A DNA stretch of 35,142 nt from Burkholderia metallica. GTDB lineage: Bacteria; Pseudomonadota; Gammaproteobacteria; Burkholderiales; Burkholderiaceae. The notes under the pieces were generated by a model. The model was not told where the DNA came from. It saw nothing but the letters and a program-made list of their open reading frames with translations, and searched no databases. The stretch spans positions 1 to 35,142 of the forward strand of contig NZ_CADFDB010000022.1 of assembly GCF_902832845.1 (NCBI RefSeq), given 5' to 3'. The position numbers and the translations under genes were made by a program. Positions 11,501-18,107 of the stretch are shown in pieces (the first letter of the stretch is position 1; each line of letters begins with the position of its first letter).

Positions 11501-11541
11501 GCGCGAATCGGCAGGAGCAGCAGGAAGCGCAGCAAATCCAT
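5536..11541 (-). CDS. Membrane-anchored bacterial alpha-2-macroglobulin (YfhM/MagD-like)
   Basis: A 2001-residue protein, longer than E. coli YfhM (about 1650). Alpha-2-macroglobulins trap attacking proteases: cleavage of a bait region exposes a thioester that binds the protease. The thioester site is present as CSEQ (Cys1505 to Gln1508), usually CLEQ or CxEQ. Hydrophobic stretches near residues 5-28 and 54-66 indicate membrane anchoring rather than the lipobox of YfhM. MG-type beta domains fill the middle, for example the SDRGLYRPGD segment diagnostic of the family, and alpha/alpha-toroid repeats surround and follow the thioester. A region near 563-602 is made almost only of D, S, G, N and Q. 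The start ATG has AAGGAA 5 bases upstream. The co-oriented pbpC downstream supports a periplasmic defence and repair role. A 2576-codon open frame runs antisense to this gene and is judged spurious. Confidence 0.93.
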   Translation of the reverse strand: MDLLRFLLLLPIRAAGFVWWLLGCALRPLVGDVSWTAPAWMGVTAAAVRRRPWHAGGLVLLAAALGYGGYWLKHRPKPPEPETVGFTVKAPAITTYEVDDADKPKITVHPLEVVFAQSAAPIERVGKPAGDGIEMTPALKGAWEWVDDKTLRFTPAADWPVGAHVDVRFAVHRVFAPQVTMRDDRFAFDLPAFAATFGNNEFYQNPDNPAEKQALLQLRFNYPVDPAEFEKRIGLVLVGRDGKPSTPLRYTVSYDKMKTSAWVHSQPLEIPRDPLVARLDVDKGVKSARGGNGTPDVLHASVGVPGLYSLSIGNVAPTLVDNERYEPEQVLVAEASDGVRSADLAARAKAWVLPKRKPGVEQADDDPPYEWNVSDISDAVLKQSKPLPLDAVPTENDYATLQSFKYHATPGDRIVVRFAGDLKSAGGYLLAEPVTTTFTVPDYPKLLRFMADGSLLSMSGSKRLSVVSRNLPGMKVEIGRVLPDQLQHLVSFNNGTYARPELSYAFSEDHIVERFVQTRAFPAGDPGHAHYEGIDLGQYLKGGKRGVFLLHLTKYDPAAEKKKADDAKDSDASSGDGDSQDQSDNADSGDSNGNGDDGDSALGDTRLIVVTDLGMLVKKALDGSQDVFVQSIRTGKPVAGATVSVLAVNGQALFTQTTGADGVVHFPAFKGLDREKRPQLYIVKKDTDLSFLPVAGRDRQLDFSRFDVDGERNATGQGQLSAYLFSDRGLYRPGDPFHVGLIVRAASWARSPAGVPLQAEIVDPRGITVERKPVTVDATGFTELGYTTAETSPTGTWTVNLYIVKDGQPGAEPIGSTTVQVKEFLPDRMKVDAKLSQQVVEGWVKPKGLKGVVDAQNLFGTPAEKRRVAATLTLRPVWPSFRSWQGYRFFDARRAKEGYTTTLQDGTTDDKGHAEFDLDLDKYADATYQLYFQAKAYEAEGGRSVAANAQALVSNNDWLVGYKSVDDLGYVKRGSPRTVRLVAIDPNAKAIDVKDLRAQLVEERYVSVLTRQDSGAYKYDSRLKEVPVDDKSLTIPAAGLDFTLRTDKPGSYALVIRNAAGAAVNRIEYSVTGDANVTRSLDRNAELQVSLSKHDFKPGEQVEIAIRAPYAGSGLITIERDKVYAHAWFHADTTSSIQHITVPAGFEGNGYINVQYIRDPSSDEIFMSPLSYGVVPFSVNLDARRNAVSVDAPALVKPGDTVNFTVHSAKPAKVVVFAVDEGILQVARYKLGDPLKFFFRKRMLEVGTSQILDLILPDFEKLMAMAAPGGDADDAIGRQLNPFKRKRDKPVVYWSGIVDVNGDTRLSYTVPDYFNGKLRVMAVSVSPDLIGTFEGATTVRGDFVLSPNVPTTLAPGDEADVSVGVSNNLTGVGNQPVPVAVTLKTGPQLQVIGPATQNVALAPQHEGVAMFRVKATDTLGSGALSFGARYGAKGAQQRVDVSVRPAAAFRTQLDIARLDPGKKASVPNLRAMYDAYASRDASISTAPLVLSEGLSSYLVNFEHACSEQMVSAAVPRVFAAKWLSVRALTSAMHATDAGADATNAAAIAQFLGVLRSRQNAQGGFGLWSATPDADPFVSAYAMHVLLDARERGIAVPKDMLDAGNAYLQKLAANDSLGSLDLLRQRAYAVYLLTRQGNVTTNSLAAVQKRLQEAYPNDWKNDLAAAWLAASYQLLKQDKEAAALIAGPQALLERKRASDGGYATGYYVDPLTRDASVLYLIAKHFPDRVRKLSPRAMDNLAAPLVDNRYNTLSSAMTILALDAYATSSAGQLDQLAIDEVRTGAAAKDVSSIQANLVRSGTWSAGASRVDFVNGSTLPAWWIASQSGYDRGTSTKAIRNGLEIVRDYTDTSGKPLASITVGQEIDVHLKIRATGSASVGNIAIVDLLPGGFDPVIAPPPVTDTQDGDGNGDGGASAPVADAPWRSPIGVTGSTWQPQFADVREDRVVIYGTATTDVREFVYRIKAGNAGRFVAPPAYGESMYDRRVQAQAPGGTTLTVERVR

Positions 11542-11841
11542 TGTTATTTCCTTGTCAAGGACATGCTGCCTGGTGCGGCAACGTTCCCCGAATCGTTATG
11601 GGTCTGTGACGGCGCGGCCCGGTTGCGCCGTTGATTATCTGGAATATTCGACCGAATGCTGGCCGCCATTATCGATCAGACCCGAAACGATGGAAATATC
11701 GGTGTGCCGGCGTGCGACGCCGCCCGACGACCTGCCGCCCACGCGAATTTCGATTCACCGTCCCACCGCTGCGCGCGGTCGCGCCGCGTTCGCTAGAATG
11801 CGCGGCTCGGCATGATTCGAATCGAAATGAAAGGAAACCGC
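11542..11841. other. Divergent intergenic region between alpha-2-macroglobulin and lolC genes
   Basis: Three hundred bases with no credible gene. It separates two divergent genes, so it should hold a promoter for each. An AT-richer stretch lies at 11632-11702 with two GATAAT-like hexamers on the minus strand that could be -10 boxes for the alpha-2-macroglobulin operon, but no convincing -35 partner was found. Confidence 0.5.
11794..11799 (+). promoter_or_regulatory. Possible -10 box upstream of lolC
   Basis: TAGAAT, four of six bases of the -10 consensus with the key TA and T in place, lies 43 bases before the chosen TTG start in otherwise GC-rich DNA. I see no good -35 at 16-18 bases, so support is weak. 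Confidence 0.3.
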
Positions 11842-13095
11842 TTGAAACTCCCGTTCGAATGGCAGATCGGGCTGCGCTACGCGCGCGGCGGCCGGCGCTC
11901 GGCCGGCGACGGCTTCGTGTCGTTCATCGCGGGCGCCGCGATGGCCGGCATCGCGCTCGGCGTCGCCGCGCTGATCGTCGTGCTGTCGGTAATGAACGGC
12001 TTCCGGACCGAAGTGCGCGACCGGATGCTGTCGGTGCTCGCGCACGTGGAAATCTTTTCGCCCGCCGGCGCGATGCCCGACTGGCGGCTGACCGCGCACG
12101 AATCGCTGCAGAACCCGGCGGTGCGTGCAGTGGCGCCCTACGTCGACGCGCAGGCGCTGCTGACGAACGCGGGCAGCGTGACGGGCGTCGCATTGCGCGG
12201 CATCGATCCGGTGCTGGAACCACGCGTGTCCGAGATCGCGCGCAAGCTGAAGACGGGGCGCCTCGACGCCCTCGCGCCGGGCGGGATGGGCATCGTGCTC
12301 GGCTCGGCGCTCGCCGACGCGCTGCACGTGAAGATCGGCGACCGCATCACGTTCTTCGCGCCCGGCAACACCGCGCGCATCGGCGACGCGCTGCCGCAGT
12401 TCCGGCAGTTCAACGTGGTCGGCACGTTCGAGTCGGGCCACTACCAGTACGACAGCGCGCTCGCGTACATCCACATCCGGGACGCGCAGAACTTGTTCAA
12501 CGTGCGCGCGCCGACCGGCATCCGGCTGCGCCTCGACGATCTGCAGCGCGCGCCGGAGATCGCGCTTGCGCTGTCGCGCACGCTGTCGGGCGACCTCTAT
12601 ATCCGCGACTGGACGCGGCAGAACCGCACGTGGTTCGAAGCCGAGCGGCTGCAAAAGCGGATGCTGTCGCTGATCCTGATGCTGATCGTCGCGGTGGCCG
12701 CGTTCAACCTCGTGTCGTCGCTCGTGATGACCGTCACGCAGAAGCAGGGCGACATCGCGATCCTGCGCACGCTCGGCGCGCCGCCCGGGTCGATCATGAA
12801 GATCTTCGCGATCCAGGGGATGACGATCGGCCTCGTCGGCACGCTGGCGGGCGTCGCGTTCGGCTGCGCGATCGCGGTGAGCATCCCGTGGGTGCTGCCG
12901 GCGATCGAGCAGTTGCTCGGCATCCGCTTCCTGACGCCGTCCGTGTACTTCCTCAGTTCGCTGCCGTCGAAGCTCGCGGCGACCGACGTGATCGAGATCG
13001 CCGCGGCCGCGTTCCTGATGTCGTGCGTCGCGACGCTCTACCCGAGCTGGCGCGCCGCGCGGGTACGGCCCGCCGAAGCGCTGCGCGACGAGTAG
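11842..13095 (+). CDS. lolC: Lipoprotein-releasing ABC transporter permease, LolC/LolE family
   Basis: A 417-residue inner-membrane permease of the Lol system, which extracts mature lipoproteins from the inner membrane and passes them to LolA. The N-terminus (KLPFEWQIGLRYAR), a first membrane helix with GIALGVAALIVVLSVMNGF and the next segment RDRMLSVLAHVEIF are hallmark LolC/LolE sequence. A large periplasmic domain follows (about 50-260), then three helices in the FtsX-like C-terminal part with ILRTLGAPPGSIMKIF, ending RPAEALRDE. I chose TTG 11842 because AAGGAA (11831-11836) lies 5 bases upstream and family members start here; an in-frame ATG at 11812 would add ten residues. The usual next gene, lolD for the ATPase, is absent: a convergent gene follows. 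LolC versus LolE cannot be decided; beta-proteobacteria often have one hybrid permease. Confidence 0.9.
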   Translation: MKLPFEWQIGLRYARGGRRSAGDGFVSFIAGAAMAGIALGVAALIVVLSVMNGFRTEVRDRMLSVLAHVEIFSPAGAMPDWRLTAHESLQNPAVRAVAPYVDAQALLTNAGSVTGVALRGIDPVLEPRVSEIARKLKTGRLDALAPGGMGIVLGSALADALHVKIGDRITFFAPGNTARIGDALPQFRQFNVVGTFESGHYQYDSALAYIHIRDAQNLFNVRAPTGIRLRLDDLQRAPEIALALSRTLSGDLYIRDWTRQNRTWFEAERLQKRMLSLILMLIVAVAAFNLVSSLVMTVTQKQGDIAILRTLGAPPGSIMKIFAIQGMTIGLVGTLAGVAFGCAIAVSIPWVLPAIEQLLGIRFLTPSVYFLSSLPSKLAATDVIEIAAAAFLMSCVATLYPSWRAARVRPAEALRDE

Positions 13096-13100
13096 ACACG

Positions 13101-13127
13101 CGGCGCACGGCTCGACGTCATGCGCCG
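13101..13127. terminator. Hairpin between convergent lolC and unknown gene
   Basis: A perfect 7-bp inverted repeat (13101-13107 with 13121-13127) and a 13-base loop sit exactly between the lolC stop and the stop of the convergent gene. It could serve both transcripts. No T tract is present. Confidence 0.4.
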
Positions 13128-13940
13128 TTATGCGATTGCGTGGAAACCGGCGCTGCCGCGGCCGTTCAGGATGTCCTCGAACGCGGCCCCGAAGCCGACG
13201 TCGATCAGGCCGGCGCGCCGGCCGTACGTCTTGTGCCCCGCATCGTCGACGAAGATCGCCGCGCCCGACGACAACTGACGGTCGGTATCCAGCAGCGCAA
13301 GCGTGCCGCGCGCGCTGCCGGCCGACGGGTCGAACTTCAGCGGCGTGCCGTCCTGCGTGGTGAAATGCCCACCGACCTCTTCGAACTTCTGGTTGCGCGC
13401 GACGGATGCGTTGATCTCCTTCATGAAGAGGAAGTCCGCGTCGGCGCGCCGGCTGGCCACCTTGCGATCGTCGTCCGTGAACGTCTCGCCCACGGCGGCC
13501 GCGCCCTGCCCGGCAAAGTCGACGGCCTGCTGGTGAAACTCGCGCGTCGCGAGCACGAGGCCCGCGTTCGCGTTCAACGTCGACTCCACCCACGCGCGGT
13601 CGCTGTCCGTCATCGTCTTCGACACGACCTTGATCCTGCCGTTGTCGGTCACGAAGTCGAACTGCGCATCGGCCAGATCCGGGCGCTTCGCGACGATCTC
13701 GTTCAGGCTCGTCGCGAGCTGGCCGGTGACGTCGCGCAGCTTCGCCGACAGGTCGCCCAGCATCGACATCTGCTTCAGGCGCGCCGCGTGCATCGCGTCC
13801 TGATCCAGCGCACGGACGGTAATCGGCGCGTCCGGCGGATTGCCCGGCACCGCGTCCGTCTGCCGCCGCCCGTCGAGTGCGGCTTCCTGCCCGCGCTGCG
13901 CGAGCGACATGCCGCTCGCGGCCGTCACTGAAATCGTCAT
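13128..13940 (-). CDS. Protein of unknown function, 270 residues
   Basis: I do not recognise this protein. It has no signal peptide or membrane helix. The N-terminal 50 residues are rich in Ala, Gly, Gln and Pro and look disordered. About 50-150 is predicted helical, with LKQMSMLGDLSAKLRDVTGQ and a stretch around NGRIKVVSKTMTDSDRAWVE; the pattern of a short strand-forming segment followed by a helix with LNAN is reminiscent of secreted or phage-like structural proteins, but this is only a weak impression. The C-terminal third is Gly- and Asp-rich. The ATG at 13940 is supported by AAGGAG about 11 bases upstream. It is monocistronic, convergent to lolC, with a weak FliA-like element upstream. 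Codon use is that of the host, so the gene looks native and real. Confidence 0.75.
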   Translation of the reverse strand: MTISVTAASGMSLAQRGQEAALDGRRQTDAVPGNPPDAPITVRALDQDAMHAARLKQMSMLGDLSAKLRDVTGQLATSLNEIVAKRPDLADAQFDFVTDNGRIKVVSKTMTDSDRAWVESTLNANAGLVLATREFHQQAVDFAGQGAAAVGETFTDDDRKVASRRADADFLFMKEINASVARNQKFEEVGGHFTTQDGTPLKFDPSAGSARGTLALLDTDRQLSSGAAIFVDDAGHKTYGRRAGLIDVGFGAAFEDILNGRGSAGFHAIA

Positions 13941-13973
13941 GCCCTCTCTCTCCTTTCAACCCGTTTTTTACCG

Positions 13974-14000
13974 TTTACGGACAGATTGCACGGAAATTTA
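13974..14000 (-). promoter_or_regulatory. Weak FliA-like promoter element upstream of the 270-residue gene
   Basis: On the minus strand TAAA (14000-13997) is followed after exactly 15 bases by TCCGTAAA (13981-13974). The FliA pattern is TAAA, 15 bases, GCCGATAA. Five of eight -10 positions match. The location, about 34 bases before the start codon, is suitable, but such a match may be chance. Confidence 0.25.
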
Positions 14001-14063
14001 GACCGATCGCAAGTCGCCCCCGAGAACCGGGAAATAACTTTGTTTGACCGAAACTAAAAAAGT

Positions 14064-14090
14064 TTGACACCAGGATTTCACTGAGATAAG
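14064..14090 (+). promoter_or_regulatory. Candidate sigma-70 promoter, plus strand
   Basis: A perfect TTGACA -35 at 14064-14069, then 15 bases, then GATAAG at 14085-14090 preceded by TGA (an extended -10 form). Transcription would start near 14097. It lies about 430 bases before the peptidase gene, so it would make a long leader or a separate short RNA. Confidence 0.35.
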
Positions 14091-14315
14091 TTTTGCGCAA
14101 GCTTCCGGAAAGCAATCCGGCCAGGCGTTGCCGACCCGCATCGCGCTTTCCTGCCGTTGCAGCACCGCCGTTCGCACCATCCCCGCCTCATCGCATCGTG
14201 CCGTTCCGTTTCATTTGAAACCTGAAGGAAGATCGGGCATGCCCGCATTTGATTCGCACTCCTGTATTCATCTCGTGCCGGCTGCGCCGCAGCGGCCGCC
14301 GCGCTGACGCTTTGC

Positions 14316-14341
14316 GGTCGGGGCGCGCTGTCGCCCCGACC
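14316..14341. terminator. Very stable 10-bp hairpin in intergenic region
   Basis: A perfect stem GGTCGGGGCG (14316-14325) with its complement (14332-14341) and a six-base loop. No T tract on either side, so it may be a Rho-dependent terminator element or an RNA structure. It lies about 220 bases after the candidate promoter at 14064. Confidence 0.4.
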
Positions 14342-14521
14342 CCGACGCCTGCCGGGTCGCGCGCCGCATGACGCGCGTCGACGCCGGCCGTGACACCCGG
14401 GCATCGCGCCCGGCGCTTTCGAAGGTGCAGTTCCGCTTCATCCGATGCAGCACCCGGCCGGGCCGCGGGGGGGCATATCGCGGGCCGGCCGGTTCCGGAC
14501 AATCACAACAAGAGGTCGACT

Positions 14522-16489
14522 ATGGACATTCATCGAACCGGATTGCGTCGCGCGTGGCTTCCCGCGCTCGTTGCGGCCGCGACGCTCGCCGCGTGCGGCG
14601 GCGACGACGGCGGCAGCGTGGCGGGCGTCTCCGCGCTCGCGCAAGGCCAACAGGAGGGGGCCGCCGCATCGGCGGCCGACAAGCAGTCGTCGGCATCGCG
14701 GATTTCGCCGTCCGGCGTGCCGTACGCGAATCCGGCCAGCGGCGGCCGCTACCGGCCCGTGATCGCGAACGGCCAGGTGCAGCCGTCGCTGTCCGGCGGC
14801 ACGATCGAGGAGAACGCGTGGGTCGACACGCCGGTCGATTCCGACGGCGACGGCACGCGCGACCGCATCCACGTGCGCATCGTGCGCCCGACCGAAACCG
14901 CGAACGGCGCCCGCACGCCCGTGATCGTGCTCGCGAGCCCGTACTATGCGGGCCTCGCCGACAGCCCCGACCACAACGTCGACGTCGAGCTCGACGGCAC
15001 GCCGCACCCCGCCGCCACTGCGCAGGCGGCCGCGGCCGCATCGACGTCCGCGCGCATCATGGCCGCCGCGCCGCAGGTACGGATGCTGCAGCAGGTCGAA
15101 GCGGCCGCCGCCGGCCGCTCGTGGATCGAGAGCTACTTCATCCCGCGCGGCTTCACGATCGTCTACGCGGATTCGCTCGGCACCGCCGGCTCGGACGGCT
15201 GCCCGACGATCCTCACGCGCGACGAATCGGTCGCGATGGCATCGGTGATCCGCTGGCTCGGCCGCGACGCGAGCGCGAAGGACGCGAACGGCAAGACCGT
15301 CGTCGCGAACTGGTCGACGGGCCACGTCGGCATGTACGGCGTGTCGTACGACGGCACGCTGCCGAAGATGGTCGCGAGCCTGCGCACGCGCGGGCTCGAC
15401 GCGATCGTGCCGGTCGCCGGGCTGACGAACATGTACGGCTACTACCGCTCGGGCGGGCTCGTGCGTGCGCCGGAAGGCTATCAGGGCGAAGACGTCGACG
15501 TGTACATCAAGGCGCTGCTGACGAACGCGCATCCGGAGCGCTGCACGCACCTGATCGACGAGGCGCTGCAGCAGGAAGACCGCAAGACCGGCGACTATTC
15601 GCGGTTCTGGGCCGCGCGCGACATCCCGACCGCGCTCGCGGTCGCGCCGGCGCTCGTCGCGCAGGGGCTGACCGACGACAACGTGCGCGTTGACCAGTCG
15701 ACGTCGTGGCATCTCGCGATGCGGCGCCAGGGCGTGCCGACGCAGCTGTGGCTGCACCGCCTGAAGCACACCGACCCGACCCGCGTGCCGGCGATGGCCG
15801 ATGCGTGGACCGCGGAAGTGAACCGCTGGTTTACGCGCTATCTGATCGGTTTCGACAACGGCGTCGAACGCGATCCGCGCGCGGTGATCGAGCAGGCGGA
15901 CGGCACGCTGCTGAAGGAAGCGGACTGGGCCGCACGCCATGCCACGCCGGTCACGTATTTCGCGGGCGGCGACGGCGCGGGCACCGGCACGCTGCTGCGG
16001 CTGCCGACCGGCGGCCCGCTCGCCCGCTTCACCGACGATGCGCGCATCACCGCGCTGACGCTGGCGAACACGCCGACCGGCGAAAATCGCAGCCGCTTCG
16101 AGACCGCGCCGCTCACGGCCGCGACACGGCTGTCCGGCGCCGCGACCGCACGCGTGAGGCTGACCTTCACCGCGGTGGCCAACGTGACGGCGCTGCTGGT
16201 CGATCGTGCGCCGGACGGCACGGCCACGATCGTCACGCGCGCGTGGACCGACCCGCGCAACCGGTGGTCCGAGTGGCACTCGGAGCCCGTGCTGCCCGGA
16301 ATGCCGTACGACCTGAAGCTGACGTTCATGCCTCGCGACTACAAGCTGGAAGCCGGCCACCGGCTGGGGCTCGTCGTGCTGTCGAGCGACAACGAGGCCA
16401 CGCTGCGGCCGACGCCGGGCACGGGCCTGACGCTCGATCCGGCCGGTACGTCGGTGACGGTGCCGCTGGCGTCGTCCACGGGCGCGTAG
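14522..16489 (+). CDS. Lipoprotein of the X-Pro dipeptidyl-peptidase (S15 / CocE-NonD) hydrolase family
   Basis: A 655-residue serine hydrolase, probably cleaving X-Pro dipeptides or acting as an esterase. The first 25 residues are a lipoprotein signal with lipobox LAAC (Cys25), followed by a Gly/Asp linker, so it is an envelope lipoprotein. The nucleophile is Ser275 in GVSYDG, matching the S15 motif GxSYxG; the acid is probably an Asp at 385-386 (GLTDDNV) and the histidine probably His416 (LKHTDP). The last 150 residues fit the C-terminal jelly-roll domain of the family, with PRNRWSEWHS and MPYDLKLTF. ATG 14522 is chosen over upstream in-frame starts (for example 14390) because AAGAGG is 6 bases before it and it begins the signal peptide exactly. 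The long linker and variable N-terminal part resemble PepX-like proteins of Burkholderia. Substrate is unproven. Confidence 0.88.
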   Translation: MDIHRTGLRRAWLPALVAAATLAACGGDDGGSVAGVSALAQGQQEGAAASAADKQSSASRISPSGVPYANPASGGRYRPVIANGQVQPSLSGGTIEENAWVDTPVDSDGDGTRDRIHVRIVRPTETANGARTPVIVLASPYYAGLADSPDHNVDVELDGTPHPAATAQAAAAASTSARIMAAAPQVRMLQQVEAAAAGRSWIESYFIPRGFTIVYADSLGTAGSDGCPTILTRDESVAMASVIRWLGRDASAKDANGKTVVANWSTGHVGMYGVSYDGTLPKMVASLRTRGLDAIVPVAGLTNMYGYYRSGGLVRAPEGYQGEDVDVYIKALLTNAHPERCTHLIDEALQQEDRKTGDYSRFWAARDIPTALAVAPALVAQGLTDDNVRVDQSTSWHLAMRRQGVPTQLWLHRLKHTDPTRVPAMADAWTAEVNRWFTRYLIGFDNGVERDPRAVIEQADGTLLKEADWAARHATPVTYFAGGDGAGTGTLLRLPTGGPLARFTDDARITALTLANTPTGENRSRFETAPLTAATRLSGAATARVRLTFTAVANVTALLVDRAPDGTATIVTRAWTDPRNRWSEWHSEPVLPGMPYDLKLTFMPRDYKLEAGHRLGLVVLSSDNEATLRPTPGTGLTLDPAGTSVTVPLASSTGA

Positions 16490-16518
16490 CCGCACGCCGG
16501 CTGCCGGCCTAACGGCAC

Positions 16519-16563
16519 AGCGTCCCCCGCCTGCGCGCCGGTCGGCGCCGGCGGGGGATCGCT
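16519..16563 (+). terminator. Hairpin terminator after peptidase gene
   Basis: A 9-bp perfect stem (16523-16531 with 16550-16558) is extended outward by AGCG/CGCT with one bulge, and its loop can form an inner GCGCC/GGCGC stem. It lies 30 bases after the stop codon. No T tract follows. Confidence 0.5.
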
Positions 16564-16620
16564 GCAAGAAGGTGACGTGTGCGATAGGCTGCGAAAGTCG
16601 AATGCCAACGGAAAACGCAC

Positions 16621-16989
16621 ATGATCCCGATCAGCGCCAAGGCGATCGTCCGCGACGCTCGCTCCGTCCTGTTCCTGCGCAATCCGCGCGACGAATGGGA
16701 GTTGCCCGGCGGCTGGCCCGAAGCGGGCGAATCGCTGGAAGAAACCGTCATGCGCGAAGTGTGGGAGGAATGCGGAATCGTCGCATCGGCGATCCGCTAC
16801 GTCGCGAGCCGTTCGTGCGAGGTCGTGCCGGGCAAGCGCGTGCTCATCGTGTGCTTCCAGTGCGAGGTCGATCGTCGTGACATCGTCCTGAGCGACGAGC
16901 ACCGTCAGTTCGGCTGGATCGACCTCGATGCCGACAAGCCGGCGAACCTGCCGGCGTTCTATTGGGAATTCTGCGCGCAGGCGGCCTGA
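16621..16989 (+). CDS. NUDIX hydrolase, 122 residues
   Basis: A small single-domain cytoplasmic pyrophosphohydrolase. The NUDIX box is intact at residues 31-53: Gly31, five residues, Glu37, seven residues, Arg45-Glu46, then VWEECGI, giving the metal-binding Glu pair at 49-50. The start AKAIVRDARSVLFLRNP and the LPGGWPEAGE lead-in are typical. Length is near the minimal fold, so substrate (a nucleoside diphosphate derivative, usually) cannot be deduced. The ATG at 16621 has only a weak GGAAAA upstream. It lies alone between the peptidase terminator and a convergent dehydrogenase gene, 21 bases from the latter's stop. Confidence 0.9.
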   Translation: MIPISAKAIVRDARSVLFLRNPRDEWELPGGWPEAGESLEETVMREVWEECGIVASAIRYVASRSCEVVPGKRVLIVCFQCEVDRRDIVLSDEHRQFGWIDLDADKPANLPAFYWEFCAQAA

Positions 16990-17010
16990 ACCGCGCCCGC
17001 CGCCCCGCGC

Positions 17011-17940
17011 TCAAAGCGGCGTCAACACCGGCTGCCCTGAAAAGTGCCGCTCGGCATTGTCGATGAACTGCCGCACCGAGCGATCGAGCGCCTCGGGCGA
17101 CCAGCCGCCCATGTGCGGCGTCAGCACGACGTTGTCGAGATCCGTCAGTGCGCGCGGCGGCTCCGGTTCGCCTTCGTACACGTCGAGTCCCGCGCCCGCG
17201 ATGCGCCCGTCGCGCAACGCCTCTGCCAAAGCAGCGGTATCGACAACGCTGCCGCGCGACACGTTGACGACGAACCCGCCCGGGCCGAGCGCATCGAGCA
17301 CCGCGCGGTCGATCAGGTGCCGCGTGCCCGCACCGCCCGGCGTCGCCACGATCAGGAAATCGGCCCACTGCGCGAGCGCGTCGACGCGGTCGAAATAGCG
17401 ATACGGGACGGGCTTCTCCGACCGGTTGTGATAACCGATCTCGATGTCGAAGCCGGCCGCGCGGCGCGCGCATTTCTCGCCGATCTTGCCGAGTCCGACG
17501 ATGCCGAGCTTCTTGCCCGACACGTTCGGCGGCATCGGCAGTCCTTCGCGCCACACGCCCGCGCGGGTTTTCGCATCGAGCTGCACGACGTTGCGCACGG
17601 CCGCGAGCAGCAGCGCGAACGCGTGATCGGCGACGCAATCGTCGTTGGTGCCGGCGCCCGTGACCACGGTAATGCCGCGCGCCTTCGCATGCGCGACGTC
17701 GATGTGCTCGTAGCCGGCGCCGAGCGCGCTGACGAACGTCAGTTGTGGAAGGCGATCGATCTCGGTGGCGGTGAGCCCCGTGCTGCCGTTGGTCAGCACC
17801 GCGCGTATCGTGCCGCCGTGCTCGGCGATCGCGCGTTCGCGCGCGTCGGGTGTCGGGGCGTAGCGCACGTCGAACGACGCGGCGATCTCGCGATGCGCAT
17901 CGCCGCGCAACGCGATCAGAACCAGCAGCTCGGGCTTCAT
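17011..17940 (-). CDS. D-isomer-specific 2-hydroxyacid dehydrogenase
   Basis: A 309-residue NAD(P)-dependent enzyme reducing a 2-keto acid such as glyoxylate, hydroxypyruvate or 2-ketogluconate. The Rossmann motif GLGKIG is at 149-154. The strand after it ends HNRS with Arg173, which favours NADPH. Catalytic residues are all present: Arg229 in NVSRGSVVD, Glu258 in DVYEGEP and His276 in LTPHMGGW. The reading frame is open 42 codons further upstream, but family members begin at the MKPELLVL chosen here; no clear ribosome site precedes it, so the start is less certain than the function. Divergent from the osmoprotectant operon with 167 bases between, so the two may share regulation, though nothing in sequence shows it. 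Confidence 0.9.
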   Translation of the reverse strand: MKPELLVLIALRGDAHREIAASFDVRYAPTPDARERAIAEHGGTIRAVLTNGSTGLTATEIDRLPQLTFVSALGAGYEHIDVAHAKARGITVVTGAGTNDDCVADHAFALLLAAVRNVVQLDAKTRAGVWREGLPMPPNVSGKKLGIVGLGKIGEKCARRAAGFDIEIGYHNRSEKPVPYRYFDRVDALAQWADFLIVATPGGAGTRHLIDRAVLDALGPGGFVVNVSRGSVVDTAALAEALRDGRIAGAGLDVYEGEPEPPRALTDLDNVVLTPHMGGWSPEALDRSVRQFIDNAERHFSGQPVLTPL

Positions 17941-18044
17941 GTCAGGAAGTGTCGGCAAGGCGGGAACGGATTCGAGTGTAGCAAGCCGGGACGACGGATG
18001 CGGGTTATCCCCACACGGGCTGTGGACACGCCGCCGCAGGCGGT

Positions 18045-18073
18045 TTGCCAAAGCCGGCTCAGTCAAGTAACTT
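18045..18073 (+). promoter_or_regulatory. Candidate promoter of the osmoprotectant operon
   Basis: TTGCCA at 18045-18050 (five of six to TTGACA), a 17-base spacer, then TAACTT at 18068-18073 (three of six). Transcription would start near 18080, giving a leader of about 28 bases that contains the GGAG ribosome site. Confidence 0.35.
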
Positions 18074-18107
18074 TCGGCGTACGCCCCCGTCCTGGAGAAT
18101 GGCCCGT

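Larger units (their letters stand above)
13941..14521. other. 580-bp intergenic region with regulatory-looking elements
   Basis: No credible protein gene. The left third (13960-14095) is AT-rich and probably holds promoters in both directions. The rest holds a palindrome GTTTCA-TT-TGAAAC at 14208-14221, a 12-base perfect palindrome CGGGCATGCCCG at 14234-14245, and a very stable hairpin at 14316-14341. A 60-codon minus-strand frame at 13998-14180 has no ribosome site and is not called. Confidence 0.5.

Noticed and set aside
3904-11634. A plus-strand open frame of 2576 codons
   Set aside because: It runs antisense to pbpC and the alpha-2-macroglobulin gene, is very rich in Arg, Ala and His, and has no domain. 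It is a typical by-product of GC-rich codon bias on the opposite strand.
11755-13959. A minus-strand open frame of 734 codons
   Set aside because: Antisense to lolC and overlapping the 270-residue gene in another frame; Arg-rich with no recognisable motif.
13998-14180. A 60-codon minus-strand frame in the intergenic region
   Set aside because: No ribosome site, no recognisable features, and it overlaps the promoter-like AT-rich segment.
14438-16567. A minus-strand open frame of 709 codons
   Set aside because: Antisense shadow of the S15 peptidase, whose active-site and lipobox motifs are clear.
18005-18015. TTATCCCCACA, similar to a DnaA box
   Set aside because: It carries an extra C relative to TTATNCACA and is alone; no cluster and no dnaA or dnaN nearby, so not an origin.
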